NCBI GenBank assembly: GCA_027493945.1 | Contig: JAOSJU010000001.1 | Coordinates: 620,001-684,000 of the forward strand | Direction: 5' to 3' | Source of the DNA: Burkholderiaceae bacterium | Lineage (GTDB): Bacteria; Pseudomonadota; Gammaproteobacteria; Burkholderiales; Burkholderiaceae_E | Length of the DNA stretch: 64,000 bases | Part shown: positions 20,472 to 32,805 of the stretch, in pieces | Position numbering within the stretch: the first letter of the stretch is position 1 | Layout of the letters: each line of letters starts with the position of its first letter | Made by a program: the position numbers and the translations under genes | The notes under the pieces: model-generated | Seen by the model: the letters and a program-made list of their open reading frames with translations, nothing else | Told to the model about the DNA's origin: nothing | Databases searched by the model: none

Positions 20472-20968
20472 GCGGGATTCTCCGGCGCGGCGCGCGCCTT
20501 CAGTGCGGCGCGCACCGCAAGCAACGCCAGCAGCACGAACAGCGTTGCGCTCCACAGCGCGAACGGCACGCCGAGCAGCGGCGCATTGGCGTCGCGGCAC
20601 GAGGCGGTGGCCTCGAACAGCCACGGCAGGGTCTCGTCGAGCCGCAGGTTCATCAGCACGCGGTCGGCGAAGGTGAACGCGCACGACAGCGTCTGCGCGG
20701 CCACGAACTGCTGGTGCAGTGCCGCCCACAGGCCACCGAGCGCCGCCACGACGGCCAGCGTCGACGACGCGAGCAGCGCGATGCGCGAGCGGCGCGCAAG
20801 CCAGCCGAGCGCGGCGAAAGCGCCGAAGAGCAGGAACAGCAGCCGCTGGAAGGTGCACCAGGCGCAGGGCTCGATGCCGAAGCGGTGCTGCAGCACGAGC
20901 GCGACGCCGACCGCGCCGACCGCGAGCGCGGCGCCGAGCAGGAGGGTCGAATCGCTGCGGCGAAACAT
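20468..20968 (-). CDS. dsbB: Disulfide bond formation protein B
   Basis: A 166-residue inner-membrane protein that reoxidises DsbA and passes electrons to quinone. Four transmembrane helices are evident. The first periplasmic loop has the CxxC pair in PCAWC and the second has Cys in TLSCAF and ASCRDAN. An ATG 18 bases upstream is possible. It lies between fccB and tal on the same strand. Confidence 0.9.
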   Translation of the reverse strand: MFRRSDSTLLLGAALAVGAVGVALVLQHRFGIEPCAWCTFQRLLFLLFGAFAALGWLARRSRIALLASSTLAVVAALGGLWAALHQQFVAAQTLSCAFTFADRVLMNLRLDETLPWLFEATASCRDANAPLLGVPFALWSATLFVLLALLAVRAALKARAAPENPA

Positions 20969-21099
20969 GCGCGAACTATACGACATCGCGAGCGACGGCC
21001 CCGGGCGCCTCGCCGTCCGGAAGGCCGGCGCGGCCGCGCCGCCCGAGCGACAAACGGGGCCTTGCGGCCCCGTTTGCGTCGCCCGATTGCGGCCGGCGA

Positions 21100-22401
21100 T
21101 CAGCCGAACACGTCGTGGGTGATGTTGGCGAACCAGCTGTGCGCGTACTCGACCTCGCGGCGCCGGAATTCGGCCGACGCGTTGGCCGGGCTCACGCCGC
21201 CGGAGACCGCCTTGATCACCTGCGCGCCCTTGTCGTCCTGGCCGAGCTGGTAGACGTTGGCCACCGAGATGCCGTAGTCCTTGCCCACCACGCTGTAGCA
21301 GGTATTGACGAAGGACGGCGTGCCCGGCTGCTGTCCCTTGAGCAGCGCCACGATCGCCGCCGCCGTCACCTTGGCCTGCGAGTTCGCCGAGTAGCCCGAC
21401 TTGGGCATCGTCGAGGCGACCGACGCGTCGCCGATCACGTGGATGCCCTTGTGGATCTTCGACTCGAAGGTCGCCATGTCGACCGGGCACCAGTCGCCGG
21501 TGCCGGTGAGCCCGGCGTCGACGGCGATCTTGCCCGCCTTCTGCGCCGGAATCAGGTTGAGCACGTCGGCCTTGTGCGTGTCGCCGAACTTCGTGGTGAC
21601 GGTGAGCTTCGCGGCGTCGAGCTTGCCGATGCCGCGATCGGTCTGCTCGCCGCTCACCCATTCGATCAGCGCGTTCGGCGTGCCGTAACCGTACAACTCC
21701 TTCCAGCCTCCGATGAACAACCCCTGCTTCGAGAAGGCTGCACTGGCGTCGAGGATCAGCACCTTCGACTTCGGCTTGTGGCGCTTCAGGTAACCCGCGA
21801 TCAGGCTGGCGCGTTCGTAGGGCCCGGGCGGGCAGCGGAACGGGGCGGCAGGCGGGCAGATCACCACGGTGCCGCCGTCGCGCATCGCCTCGAGCTGCTT
21901 GCGCAGCAGCGCGGTCTGCGGGCCGGCCTTCCACGCGTGCGGAATCTTCTCGGCCGTCGCCGCGTCGTAGCCTTCGATGCCGGTCCACTTGAAGTCGATG
22001 CCCGGAGCCACCACCAGCCGGTCGTAGGAGTAGCTGCCTCCGCCGGCGGTCTTCACGGTGCGGCCGGCCGGATCGATACCGGTGACCGTGTCGTGCACCA
22101 CGTTCACGCCGCGCTTGCGCAGGCCGTCGTAGCCGAATGCGATCGACTCGAGCTTGCGCTCGCCGCTGATCACCTCGTTGCTCATGAAACAGGTGTGATA
22201 GGTCTTGTTGGGCTCGATCAGCGTCACCTCGATCGACGGATCGCCCATGCGGACGTAGCCGGCCACGGTGCATCCGCCGATGCCGCCGCCGACGACGACC
22301 ACCTTCTTCTTGCCCTGCGCGATCGCGAAGCCCGGAGCCGCCAGCGCCAGGCCGGCCGCGCCGGTGCCGAGGACGAAGTCCCTGCGTGCAATGTTCGTCA
22401 T
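21100..22401 (-). CDS. fccB: Flavocytochrome c sulfide dehydrogenase flavoprotein subunit (FccB/SoxF-like)
   Basis: A 433-residue periplasmic FAD enzyme that oxidises sulfide to sulfur-level products and passes electrons to a c-type cytochrome. A Tat-type signal (ARRDFVLG, residues 5-12) is followed by the FAD motif [10 protein letters not shown] (about 34-43). C71 in [10 protein letters not shown] matches the cysteine that binds FAD covalently in Allochromatium FccB. The redox-active pair is C190 ([11 protein letters not shown]) and C368 (VNTCYS). All key residues are present, so it should be active. The diheme cytochrome gene is 13 bases upstream. Function is inferred from family; sulfide itself is not proven as substrate. 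Confidence 0.88.
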   Translation of the reverse strand: MTNIARRDFVLGTGAAGLALAAPGFAIAQGKKKVVVVGGGIGGCTVAGYVRMGDPSIEVTLIEPNKTYHTCFMSNEVISGERKLESIAFGYDGLRKRGVNVVHDTVTGIDPAGRTVKTAGGGSYSYDRLVVAPGIDFKWTGIEGYDAATAEKIPHAWKAGPQTALLRKQLEAMRDGGTVVICPPAAPFRCPPGPYERASLIAGYLKRHKPKSKVLILDASAAFSKQGLFIGGWKELYGYGTPNALIEWVSGEQTDRGIGKLDAAKLTVTTKFGDTHKADVLNLIPAQKAGKIAVDAGLTGTGDWCPVDMATFESKIHKGIHVIGDASVASTMPKSGYSANSQAKVTAAAIVALLKGQQPGTPSFVNTCYSVVGKDYGISVANVYQLGQDDKGAQVIKAVSGGVSPANASAEFRRREVEYAHSWFANITHDVFG

Positions 22402-22414
22402 GGTTTCGTCCTCC

Positions 22415-23059
22415 TCACTTCTGGCTGGCGTAGAACTGCACCAGCGCCTCGAAGTCCTTGTCGTTGAGCTCCTTCATCTTGGCGCGCATCTTCTTCGGCA
22501 TCTCGCGATGGCCGCCGTTGAAGTCGGTGATCGAGTGCTGCAGATAGGGAATCCACTGGCCGGCCAGCATGCCCGAGCCGTCGCCCTTGCGGCCGCCGTT
22601 CTCGTGGCATTTCTCGCACGCGTCGTCGTGCACGCGCTTGCCCTTCGCGGCGAGCGCAGCGTCGAACGGCTGGATCGCCGACACGTGCTTCTTGCCGACG
22701 AAGTAGTCGGCCAGCTGGCCGATTTCCTCGTCGCTGTATCCCTTGGCCATGCGATCCATCACCGTGGCCAGCCGCTCATGACCCTCGACGTCGTCGGGAT
22801 CGACCTTCAGCGCCTTCGCGGCCGCCTCGATCTTCGCCTTGTCCTTGCCGTACTTGTACGACAGCATCGCGTTGACGAAGTAGACCTTCGACATGCCCGC
22901 GATGCTCGGCGTGGCCGGCCCGCGGCTGACGCCGTCGATGCCGTGACAGCCGACACAGTTGCCCGCCAGCACCGAGATCGGCACGCCCTGCGCCGCGGCA
23001 CCGCTCGCCCACGCCGCGCCCGCCAGCAGCAGCGCAGCCCCCAATACCTTCTTCCTCAT
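22415..23059 (-). CDS. fccA: Diheme c-type cytochrome, FccA-like
   Basis: A 214-residue periplasmic protein with a Sec signal (1-24). Two heme motifs, CVGCH (about residue 35) and CEKCH (about 148), fit the two-domain architecture and 21-kDa size of the FccA subunit. SMSK-type and MLAGQW-type Met regions can supply the sixth ligands. It directly precedes fccB and follows the NapC/NirT gene, so it probably links the flavoprotein to the membrane cytochrome. The ATG at 23059 has a GAGGAGG-like site upstream. Confidence 0.82.
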   Translation of the reverse strand: MRKKVLGAALLLAGAAWASGAAAQGVPISVLAGNCVGCHGIDGVSRGPATPSIAGMSKVYFVNAMLSYKYGKDKAKIEAAAKALKVDPDDVEGHERLATVMDRMAKGYSDEEIGQLADYFVGKKHVSAIQPFDAALAAKGKRVHDDACEKCHENGGRKGDGSGMLAGQWIPYLQHSITDFNGGHREMPKKMRAKMKELNDKDFEALVQFYASQK

Positions 23060-23108
23060 CGCGTCTCCTCCTCCTTGGTTGCCGTGATACCCGGGTGCCG
23101 CCGCGGCC

Positions 23109-23856
23109 TCAGCCGGAGCCGCCCCCCTGCCCCTGAGTCTGCGTCTCCGCCCCACCGCCACGGTCCTGCGCGGCGCCACTCTCCTGCGCGGCGCCACTCT
23201 CCTGCGCGGCGCCACTTTCCTGCGCGCCGCTGCGCTCCTGCGCACCTTCGGGCTCCTGCACGGCTTCGGTTTCGGGGGCCCGCGGCCGCTTGTGCACCAA
23301 CCCCTTGTGGCATTCGATGCAGGTGCGACCCTCTTCCATCGCCGAACGGTGCTTGCGCTTGCCGATGCGGTCCTGCGCGTCGAGGTCCATCGAGTCCCGG
23401 GGCGTGGCAGGAGCGGCAGGTCGACGACTCGGTGCGTTCCATCATCGACCAGACCACGTTGGCCATCCGCCAGCGATGCGCCTCGAACTTCTCGGGCGTG
23501 TCGATCGTGCCGAGCATCTCGTGCCAGACGTCTTTCGCGGCGCGCACCTTGGCGATGAGTTTCGGGACGAACTGCTTCGGGACGTGGCAGTCGGGGCAGC
23601 CGGCGCGCACGCCCGACGGGTTCGAATAGTGCGCCGACTTCTTGTACTCCTGGTACACCGTCGCCTCCATCGAGTGGCAGGAGACGCAGAAGGCGGTGGA
23701 GTTGGTGACCTCGAGCAGCGGGTAGAAGACGACTCCGTAGATCGCGATGGCGGCGATCGCCACCGCACCGGCGCCGACGCCGAAAAGGCGCCCGACCGTG
23801 GTGCCGGGCTTCGGGGGACTGCGCAGCGCGCCGAGGAGCCTGCGAATCGCCCTCAC
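23109..23856 (-). CDS. NapC/NirT-type tetraheme cytochrome with repetitive tail, +1 frame break near 23398
   Basis: A membrane-anchored cytochrome of the quinol-dehydrogenase family. One N-terminal helix (about 24-46) is followed by heme motifs CVSCH, CPDCH, CRSCH and CIECH, the four expected. The frame breaks after the third heme; removing one C in GCCCCGGG (giving CHARDSMDLDAQDR) restores 248 residues ending at 23109. The tail after HKGLVHKRP is unusual: Glu/Ala/Gln/Gly/Ser-rich with ESGAAQ repeats. The start is GTG 23856. Being first in the operon with fccA and fccB suggests that it exchanges electrons between the quinone pool and the FccAB pair. Confidence 0.82.
23164..23228 (-). repeat. 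18-bp tandem repeat in the NapC/NirT tail
   Basis: Three 18-bp units (23164-23181, 23182-23199, 23200-23217; one base differs) plus a partial fourth. They encode the ESGAAQ hexapeptide repeats. Being a multiple of 3, copy-number change would keep the frame. Confidence 0.9.
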
Positions 23857-24020
23857 GCCAAAGCCCCGGCGTCAGGCACCCGACCCGACGGTCGCGAGCG
23901 CCGCCCCTTCGTACCCGCTTTCCCTGATTCCGGACAAGTCATTGGCGGATGCTGTCAGCGCCGCCATGCACACGCCTTGATCTGGCTCATGGTCCGCTCG
24001 CAAGTACGGTGGGCCGACGA

Positions 24021-24039
24021 GGGCCTGTTCACAGGCCCT
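24021..24039. repeat. REP-like hairpin after clpA
   Basis: GGGCCTG-TTCA-CAGGCCC is a perfect 7-bp stem with a 4-base loop just beyond the clpA stop. Its last 17 bases recur exactly at 42174-42190. There is no T-run, so it may be a terminator-like or mRNA-protecting hairpin rather than an intrinsic terminator. Confidence 0.7.
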
Positions 24040-24042
24040 TCC

Positions 24043-26348
<2,306 letters not shown>

Positions 26349-26352
<4 letters not shown>

Positions 26353-26657
26353 GCTTCCTCCATCACGCACTGCAGCGGATGCTGGTGTTGGCGTGAGTAA
26401 CTGCTAACCTGGTCGACCTTCGTGGATGCCATGTCGCGCGGATAGACCCCACAGACGCCGCGCCCTTCCCGATGCACCTTCAGCATCACCTGCGTCGCCT
26501 TCTCCCGCCCCATGCCGAAAAACTTCTGCAGCACGCTCACCACGAACTCCATCGGGGTGAAGTCGTCGTTCAACAACATCACCTGGTACATCGGCGGCGG
26601 CTCGAGCCGCTTCTCCTTGCGCTCGAGAACGGTTGAGGGTTCCTGCCGTGTCGCCAT
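26349..26657 (-). CDS. clpS: ClpS adaptor protein
   Basis: A 102-residue N-end-rule adaptor for ClpAP. The core [17 protein letters not shown] holds the substrate-pocket residues (DD and the Met/Phe set) and [10 protein letters not shown] the His/Tyr region. ATG 26666 overlaps the -10 box of the promoter, so ATG 26657 is preferred; it lies at the predicted transcription start. Coupled to clpA by a 4-base overlap. Confidence 0.94.
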
Positions 26658-26664
26658 GAACCCC

Positions 26665-26692
26665 ATTCTAGCGAGTCATGCACCCCATGCAA
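26665..26692 (-). promoter_or_regulatory. Sigma-70 promoter of clpS-clpA
   Basis: On the minus strand TTGCAT (26692-26687), a 16-base spacer and TAGAAT (26670-26665). The ATG at 26657 follows the -10 box by 7 bases, which predicts a leaderless transcript. Confidence 0.65.
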
Positions 26693-26989
26693 CAACGGAT
26701 CGGAAGGCATTTCCGACGACCGTGATCCGCTTCACGAAGGTGTCACGGATTTGCCGAATCGCCCTTGACGCAAGAACATTTTTGCCAAAGAATCCGAGCG
26801 CTATCCGGGGTCTTTCGCGACCGGGTCGCTCCTTCGTTGCGCAGAGCAGGTGGGGGACGGCCTGCGCGCTTTCAAGTCGCCGGCGGCACCGGAATGGTCG
26901 TGTCAGCGAGATCCGGGCGCATCGGGCGCCGTTCTCTTCAGCCTCGCGTCTGGCCGACCTCGTCCATTGACAACGAAGGATAGGCAGGC
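26693..26989. other. Intergenic region between clpS and cold-shock gene
   Basis: About 300 bases without a credible gene. It holds the cold-shock promoter (26765-26793) and the ~190-base 5' leader of the csp mRNA (about 26800-26989), in which I see no uncontested hairpin. The open frames in it lack family resemblance. Confidence 0.6.
26765..26793 (+). promoter_or_regulatory. Promoter of the cold-shock gene
   Basis: TTGACG (26765-26770), a 17-base spacer with an AT-rich stretch and AAGAAT (26788-26793). It leaves a leader of about 190 bases before the csp ATG, as is common for cold-shock mRNAs. Confidence 0.6.
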
Positions 26990-27193
26990 ATGGCTACAGG
27001 CACCGTCAAGTGGTTCAACGACTCCAAGGGGTACGGCTTCATCACCCCCGACGATGGGGGAGAGGATCTTTTCGCGCACTTTTCCGCGATCCAGATGAAC
27101 GGCTTCAAGACGCTGAAGGAAGGCCAGAAGGTCCAGTTCGACGTGGTGGCCGGGCCCAAGGGCAAGCAGGCGTCGAACATCCAGTCGCCCTGA
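26990..27193 (+). CDS. Cold-shock domain protein (CspA family)
   Basis: A 67-residue single cold-shock domain that binds single-stranded RNA/DNA. RNP1 KGYGFITP and RNP2 DLFAHFSAI are intact, and the start [11 protein letters not shown] is canonical. GAAGGATAG provides a ribosome site. It is monocistronic with a long leader. Which Csp paralogue it is cannot be told. Confidence 0.95.
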   Translation: MATGTVKWFNDSKGYGFITPDDGGEDLFAHFSAIQMNGFKTLKEGQKVQFDVVAGPKGKQASNIQSP

Positions 27194-27330
27194 CGCCGAC
27201 GGCACGGCTCGCCGGGCCCCGTCTCCGGGGTCCGGGGCGATGCAGGCGATCGATCCCGCGATCGCCGCCCCTCATCCCCCGCCTGCTGGCCGCCCGTCGG
27301 GCGGCACGGTGGCTGCGGGCGTTCGCAGGC

Positions 27331-28460
27331 TCAGCGGTAGCGGCGCAGGTACTTCCACTCGAAGGCCCGCTTGGCCCAGTGGAACACGCGCGCCGACGGC
27401 AGCAGCAGGTTGCGTCGCAGGTTGCGGAACACCAGCGTGCCGCGGTCGATCGCATCGACGATGCACACCAGTTCGACCTTGAAGGTCTCGTTCGACGCCT
27501 TGCCCTGCAGGTCGGCCAGCAGGTTGGCCGCGGCGGCCGCAGCCTGCAGGTCGGCCATGTGCGCCTGCTTGGGCATCCAGTCGGGGCCCGGAAAGCTGCC
27601 CGAATCGCCGACGACGTAGACCCGCTCGCGGCCCGGCACGCGGCACTGCGCATCGGCCTGCACGAGGCCGCCGGGCGAGCGCGGCAGGTCGGTCGCGTCG
27701 AACCACGCGTTGCCGGTCATGCCGGGCATGAACAGGATCAGGTCGGCCGGGAACTCGCCACCTTCGGTGACCACGCGATCGGCATCGAAGCGCACCAGCT
27801 TGTGCCCCGGTGCGTGCGCACGCCGCGCCGGGCCATCTCGGCCAGCAGGTGCTCGACCGCCTTCGGGCCGAGCCGGTTGCCCGGCTGCGGCGCGGGGCTG
27901 AAGAACACCAGCTCGAAACGCTCGCGCCGGCCTTCGCGGCGCAACTGCGCGTCGATGCCGAACAGGAACTCGAACATCGGCCCGCCGCGCATCGCCGAGG
28001 GCTCGTTCGGGTTGCCGGCGAAGCCCAGCGCGATCGTGCCGCCCTGCATTTCGCGTAGCCGGTCGCGGATGCGCTCGGCCGCCGCGATGCCCTCGCAGGG
28101 CGTGATCGCGTGCTCGATCCCGGGCAGTTTCTTGATGAAGCGCCCGCCGGTGGCGATCACCATCGCGTCGTTGGCGACGTCGCCGGCGCTGGTTTCGACC
28201 ACGCGCCCGCCATCGCGCAAGCCGGTGACCTCGGCAGCGTGAAACTGCACGCGCATGCGCTCGAAGAACCGGTCGAGCGGAACCGTCAGCTGCTCGCGCG
28301 TGCGAAGGCCGCCGGGAATCCAGATGATGCCGGGCAGGTAGTGCAGTTCGGGGCGCGGCGCGACCAGCGTGATCGCGACGCCCGGATCGCGCCGGCGCAG
28401 TTCGCGCACGGTGGACAGGCCGGCGAAGCCGGCGCCCAGCACGGCGATACGGGAGTTCAT
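27331..28460 (-). CDS. SQR-like NAD(P)/FAD-dependent oxidoreductase, with a -1 frame break near 27809
   Basis: A 376-residue flavoprotein of the sulfide:quinone reductase / type II NADH dehydrogenase superfamily. The FAD motif is VLGAGFAGLSTV at residues 6-17, the second FAD motif is YVVGDSG, and MRGGPMFEFLFGID plus a C-terminal amphipathic stretch (RAFEWKYLRRYR) are SQR-like. The frame breaks after GVRTH; adding one base in CACCGGGG restores HKLVRFDADRV. Cys residues occur in ITPCEG and ELVCIVDA but I cannot match the full SQR catalytic set, so the substrate is uncertain. It is divergent from the SenA/EgtB-like gene. Confidence 0.75.
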
Positions 28461-28720
28461 GGCCGGAGCGAGTCTAGCATCCGGTCGCCGTGCGGCCGGG
28501 ACTTTCCCCGCGTGCACGCGCGGCATAAGCTCGCAAGGGCAGCCGTTGCGCTTGCGGCCAGGTCAACGACCCGCGAACGGCCGGCTTCCCGCACCGCTGC
28601 TGATGGCATCGCCGCCCGCGCGCGCCATGCCCGCTATGCTCGGCGCTTCGCGCATGCGCGGCCCCGCTCGCGGCGGGCCGCGCGGCGCGGCCCCACATCC
28701 ACGACGGCGACGGAGCTTCG

Positions 28721-29944
28721 ATGCACGACGCGAGCCTCGCGGCGCACGCTGCCCTCCTGGCCCGGCACGGCGGGCGCGACGCGCTGTCGCAGGCGCTGCG
28801 GGCGAGCCGGGCCGACACGCTGGCCATGTTCGCGGTTTACGAGAAGGCCCTCGCCGACCTGCGGGTGCCGCTGCGCGCCGAACTGAACCCGCCGCTGTGG
28901 GAGCTCGGCCACGTCGGATGGTTCCGGGCGTACTGGGTACAGCGCAATCCGCAGCGCGAGCACGGCCTGCGCGCCGACCCGGAAGCGCCGCGCGGCCCGG
29001 CCGAGCCGGCGAACTCCGACGAGCTGTACCACTCCGGCCGCGTGCCGCACGACAGCCGATGGCAGCTGCTGCTGCCCGATGCGCGAGCCACCCGCGCGCA
29101 CCTGCAGCGCCAGCTCGACACGACGCTGGCGCTGCTCGCCGATGCGCCCGAGCACGACGACGCGCTGTATTTCTTCCGGCTGGCGCTGCTGCACGAAGAC
29201 ATGCACCACGAGGCCGCGCTGTACATGGCGCAGGGGCTGGGCATCGCGATCGACGACTCGCGCTGGCAGGCGCGCGCGCTGCCGCCGCCGCCCGCATCCC
29301 TCGCCCTCCCGGTCGGCCGCTGGCGCCTCGGCAGCCCCGAGGAGCACGGCTTCGCCTTCGACAACGAATCGCCGCCGGTCGAGGTGGCGGTGCGCGCCTG
29401 CGAGATCGACGCGCAGGCGGTGCGCTGGGCCGAGTACCTGCCCTTCGTCGAGGCCGGCGGCTACGCGCAGCCGCGCTGGTGGTCGGCACCTGGCCGGCAG
29501 TGGCTGGCGCAATCCGGCGCGCGCGCCCCGCACTACCTGCAACGCGACGGCGGCCATTGGCAGCAATGGCGCCACGGCCGCTGGCAGGCGCTCGCCCCGG
29601 CCGAGGCCGCCTGTCACCTGACGCACCATGAGGCCCGGGCGTGGTGCCGCTGGGCAGGCCGGCGGCTGCCCGGCGAAGCCGAGTGGGAGCGCGCCGCGGC
29701 CACGCTCGCGCCGCATTTTCGCTGGGGCGACGTCTGGGAGTGGACGAGCAGCGCCTTCGCGCCCTTCCCCGGCTTCGTTGCCCACCCTTACCGCGAGTAT
29801 TCGGCGCCGTGGTTCGACGGCCGCCCGGTGCTGCGCGGCGCGTCGTTCATGACGCAGCCGCGCATGCGCCACACGCGCTATCGCAACTTCTTCCAGCCAG
29901 CCCGCAACGACGTGCCGGCGGGTTTTCGCAGTTGCGCGGCGTAG
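28721..29944 (+). CDS. senA: EgtB-family sulfoxide/selenoxide synthase, SenA-like
   Basis: A 407-residue non-heme iron enzyme. An N-terminal DinB-like domain has the iron motif HEDMHHE (H-x3-H-x-E) and the early His in WELGHVGWF. A C-terminal FGE-sulfatase/C-type-lectin domain has WEWTSSAF and the ending FRNFFQP...GFRSC. The EgtB family joins a thiol or selenosugar to hercynine. The betaproteobacterial type with WELGHVGWF...YWVQRNP resembles SenA of selenoneine synthesis. No egtD, senB or senC is adjacent, so selenoneine versus ergothioneine cannot be decided. The 260-base upstream gap holds no gene. Confidence 0.72.
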   Translation: MHDASLAAHAALLARHGGRDALSQALRASRADTLAMFAVYEKALADLRVPLRAELNPPLWELGHVGWFRAYWVQRNPQREHGLRADPEAPRGPAEPANSDELYHSGRVPHDSRWQLLLPDARATRAHLQRQLDTTLALLADAPEHDDALYFFRLALLHEDMHHEAALYMAQGLGIAIDDSRWQARALPPPPASLALPVGRWRLGSPEEHGFAFDNESPPVEVAVRACEIDAQAVRWAEYLPFVEAGGYAQPRWWSAPGRQWLAQSGARAPHYLQRDGGHWQQWRHGRWQALAPAEAACHLTHHEARAWCRWAGRRLPGEAEWERAAATLAPHFRWGDVWEWTSSAFAPFPGFVAHPYREYSAPWFDGRPVLRGASFMTQPRMRHTRYRNFFQPARNDVPAGFRSCAA

Positions 29945-29951
29945 GGCCTGC

Positions 29952-31205
<1,254 letters not shown>

Positions 31206-31316
31206 GCCGGGGATTCCTCGTGGGAAGTGGGCGAATGCGCAATTATGCCGCAGCGCCAGGTGCCCTGTTCCGCAGATACCTTGCCTTCGGCGAGGCCTGG
31301 CGGGCAACATGCGGGG

Positions 31317-31812
31317 ATGAAGACGACTTCCGGAACTCGCGGTGCGCCGCTGCCGCTCCCGCTACTACGCCCGCTGCCGCTGCGGCGGCTGCTCGCCGGC
31401 GTGGGCGTGGCGGCCATGCTCGCCGCGCCGCCTGGCGCGGCCGCGCAGGACGCGCCTCAACCGAAGCTGCCGGTCGTGCGGCTGCAGGCCGGCATGCACA
31501 TCGTACTGGCCGAAGTCGCCGCGACGCCGCGCGCGCGAGAGATCGGCCTGATGATGCGCGAGAAGCTCGGCCCGAACGAGGGAATGCTGTTCGTCTTCGA
31601 GCAGCCGCGCGCGTACTGCTTCTGGATGCGCAACACGCTGCTGGCGCTGTCGATCGCGTTCATCGGCGACGACGGCCGCATCGTCAACATCGAGGACATG
31701 GCGCCGCGCACCGAGAACAGCCACTGCGCGAAGGCGCCGGTGCGCTTCGCGCTCGAGATGGAACAGGGCTGGTTCGCGCGGCGCGCGCTGTCGGCGGGCG
31801 CGACGCTGGTGA
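31317..31812 (+). CDS. DUF192 secreted protein, probable +1 frame error near the 3' end
   Basis: A periplasmic DUF192 protein of about 164 residues. After a basic N-terminus, a signal segment (about 27-44, ending AAAQD) leads to the DUF192 core: AxTPRARELGLMxRE-like ([14 protein letters not shown]), [21 protein letters not shown] and MEQGWFARR. As printed there is no stop after the core and the frame runs on antisense through the next gene. Removing one base near 31800 gives TGA at 31810-31812. The function of DUF192 is unknown. Confidence 0.72.
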
Positions 31813-31832
31813 ATCCGGGAGGTGTTTCCCGG

Positions 31833-32087
31833 TCAGGCGCCCTTGCGGAAGAACTTGCCGTAGACCCAGAGCACCGCGATCGCGCCGATCACCGACGCGA
31901 TGAAGCCGGCGCTCGCGCCCGGCGGGTACCAGCCGGCGGCCTGCCCGACGAAGGTGGCCACGAACGAGCCGACGATGCCGAGCAGCATCGTGACGAGGAT
32001 GCCCCCGCCCTGCGTGCCCGGCATCACGAACTTCGCGACCGCGCCGATCACCAGCCCGATGATCGCGGTGTAGATCAGGCTGCCCAT
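31833..32087 (-). CDS. GlsB/YeaQ/YmgE family membrane protein
   Basis: An 84-residue inner-membrane protein with three glycine-rich helices. It starts MGSLIYTAIIGLVIGAVAKF and has the family's GGGILVTMLLGIVGSFVA core. Homologues are linked to envelope or general stress; the old name is transglycosylase-associated. It is 15 bases from sodB on the same strand, perhaps a stress-related pair. Confidence 0.9.
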   Translation of the reverse strand: MGSLIYTAIIGLVIGAVAKFVMPGTQGGGILVTMLLGIVGSFVATFVGQAAGWYPPGASAGFIASVIGAIAVLWVYGKFFRKGA

Positions 32088-32102
32088 GGCCGGCCTCCCG
32101 CG

Positions 32103-32684
32103 TCAGCCGAAGTTCTTCGCCGCGAACTCCCAGTTCGCGAGGTGGTTCAGGAAGGTCTCGACGAACTTCGGGCGCGCGTTGCGGTAGTCGATGTAATAGG
32201 CGTGCTCCCAGACGTCGACCGTCAGCAGCGGCCGGTCGGCCGTGGTAAGCGGCGTGGCGGCGTTGCTGGTGTTGACGATGTCGACCGAGCCGTCGGGCTT
32301 CTTCACCAGCCAGGTCCAGCCCGAGCCGAAGTTGCCCACCGCGCTCTTCGTGAAAGCTTCCTTGAACGCCGCGAAGGTGCCCCACTTGCGCGCGATCGCG
32401 TCGCCCAGCGCGCCGCCGGGCTCGCCGCCGCCGGCGGGCTTCATGCTCGACCAGAAGAAGGTGTGGTTCCAGACCTGGGCCGCGTTGTTGAACACGCCGC
32501 CCAGCGACTTCTTCACGATGTCTTCGAGGCCGAGGTTCTCGAATTCGGTGCCTTTGACCAGGTTGTTCAGGTTGGTGACGTAGGCCTGGTGATGCTTGCC
32601 GTAGTGGTACTCGAAGGTTTCCTTCGAGATGTGCGGGGCCAGTGCATCCATTGCGTACGGCAGCGCCGGGAGGGTGTGTTCCAT
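32103..32684 (-). CDS. sodB: Superoxide dismutase [Fe]
   Basis: A 193-residue cytosolic dismutase. Metal ligands are His in FEYHYGKHH, His in QVWNHTFFW, and Asp/His in [11 protein letters not shown]. The [11 protein letters not shown] and AAQVWNH patterns favour the iron form. A ribosome site GGACAAGAC-like lies upstream; the start [10 protein letters not shown] is canonical. Confidence 0.95.
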   Translation of the reverse strand: MEHTLPALPYAMDALAPHISKETFEYHYGKHHQAYVTNLNNLVKGTEFENLGLEDIVKKSLGGVFNNAAQVWNHTFFWSSMKPAGGGEPGGALGDAIARKWGTFAAFKEAFTKSAVGNFGSGWTWLVKKPDGSVDIVNTSNAATPLTTADRPLLTVDVWEHAYYIDYRNARPKFVETFLNHLANWEFAAKNFG

Positions 32685-32805
32685 GGTCTTGTCCTTGTCG
32701 CTCGAGTGAGATCGCCGCGCGGGCCGGAGCCTTTGATTCTAGGACGAAAGCGCGGCGCGAGCCAAAGCGGCCACCCGCGCAATGCGGCCACTCCGGTGAG
32801 CGGGG

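Noticed and set aside
27195..27275. GC-rich inverted repeats after the cold-shock gene as a terminator
   Set aside because: Stems are imperfect and no T-run follows; hairpins of this kind are common by chance at this GC content.
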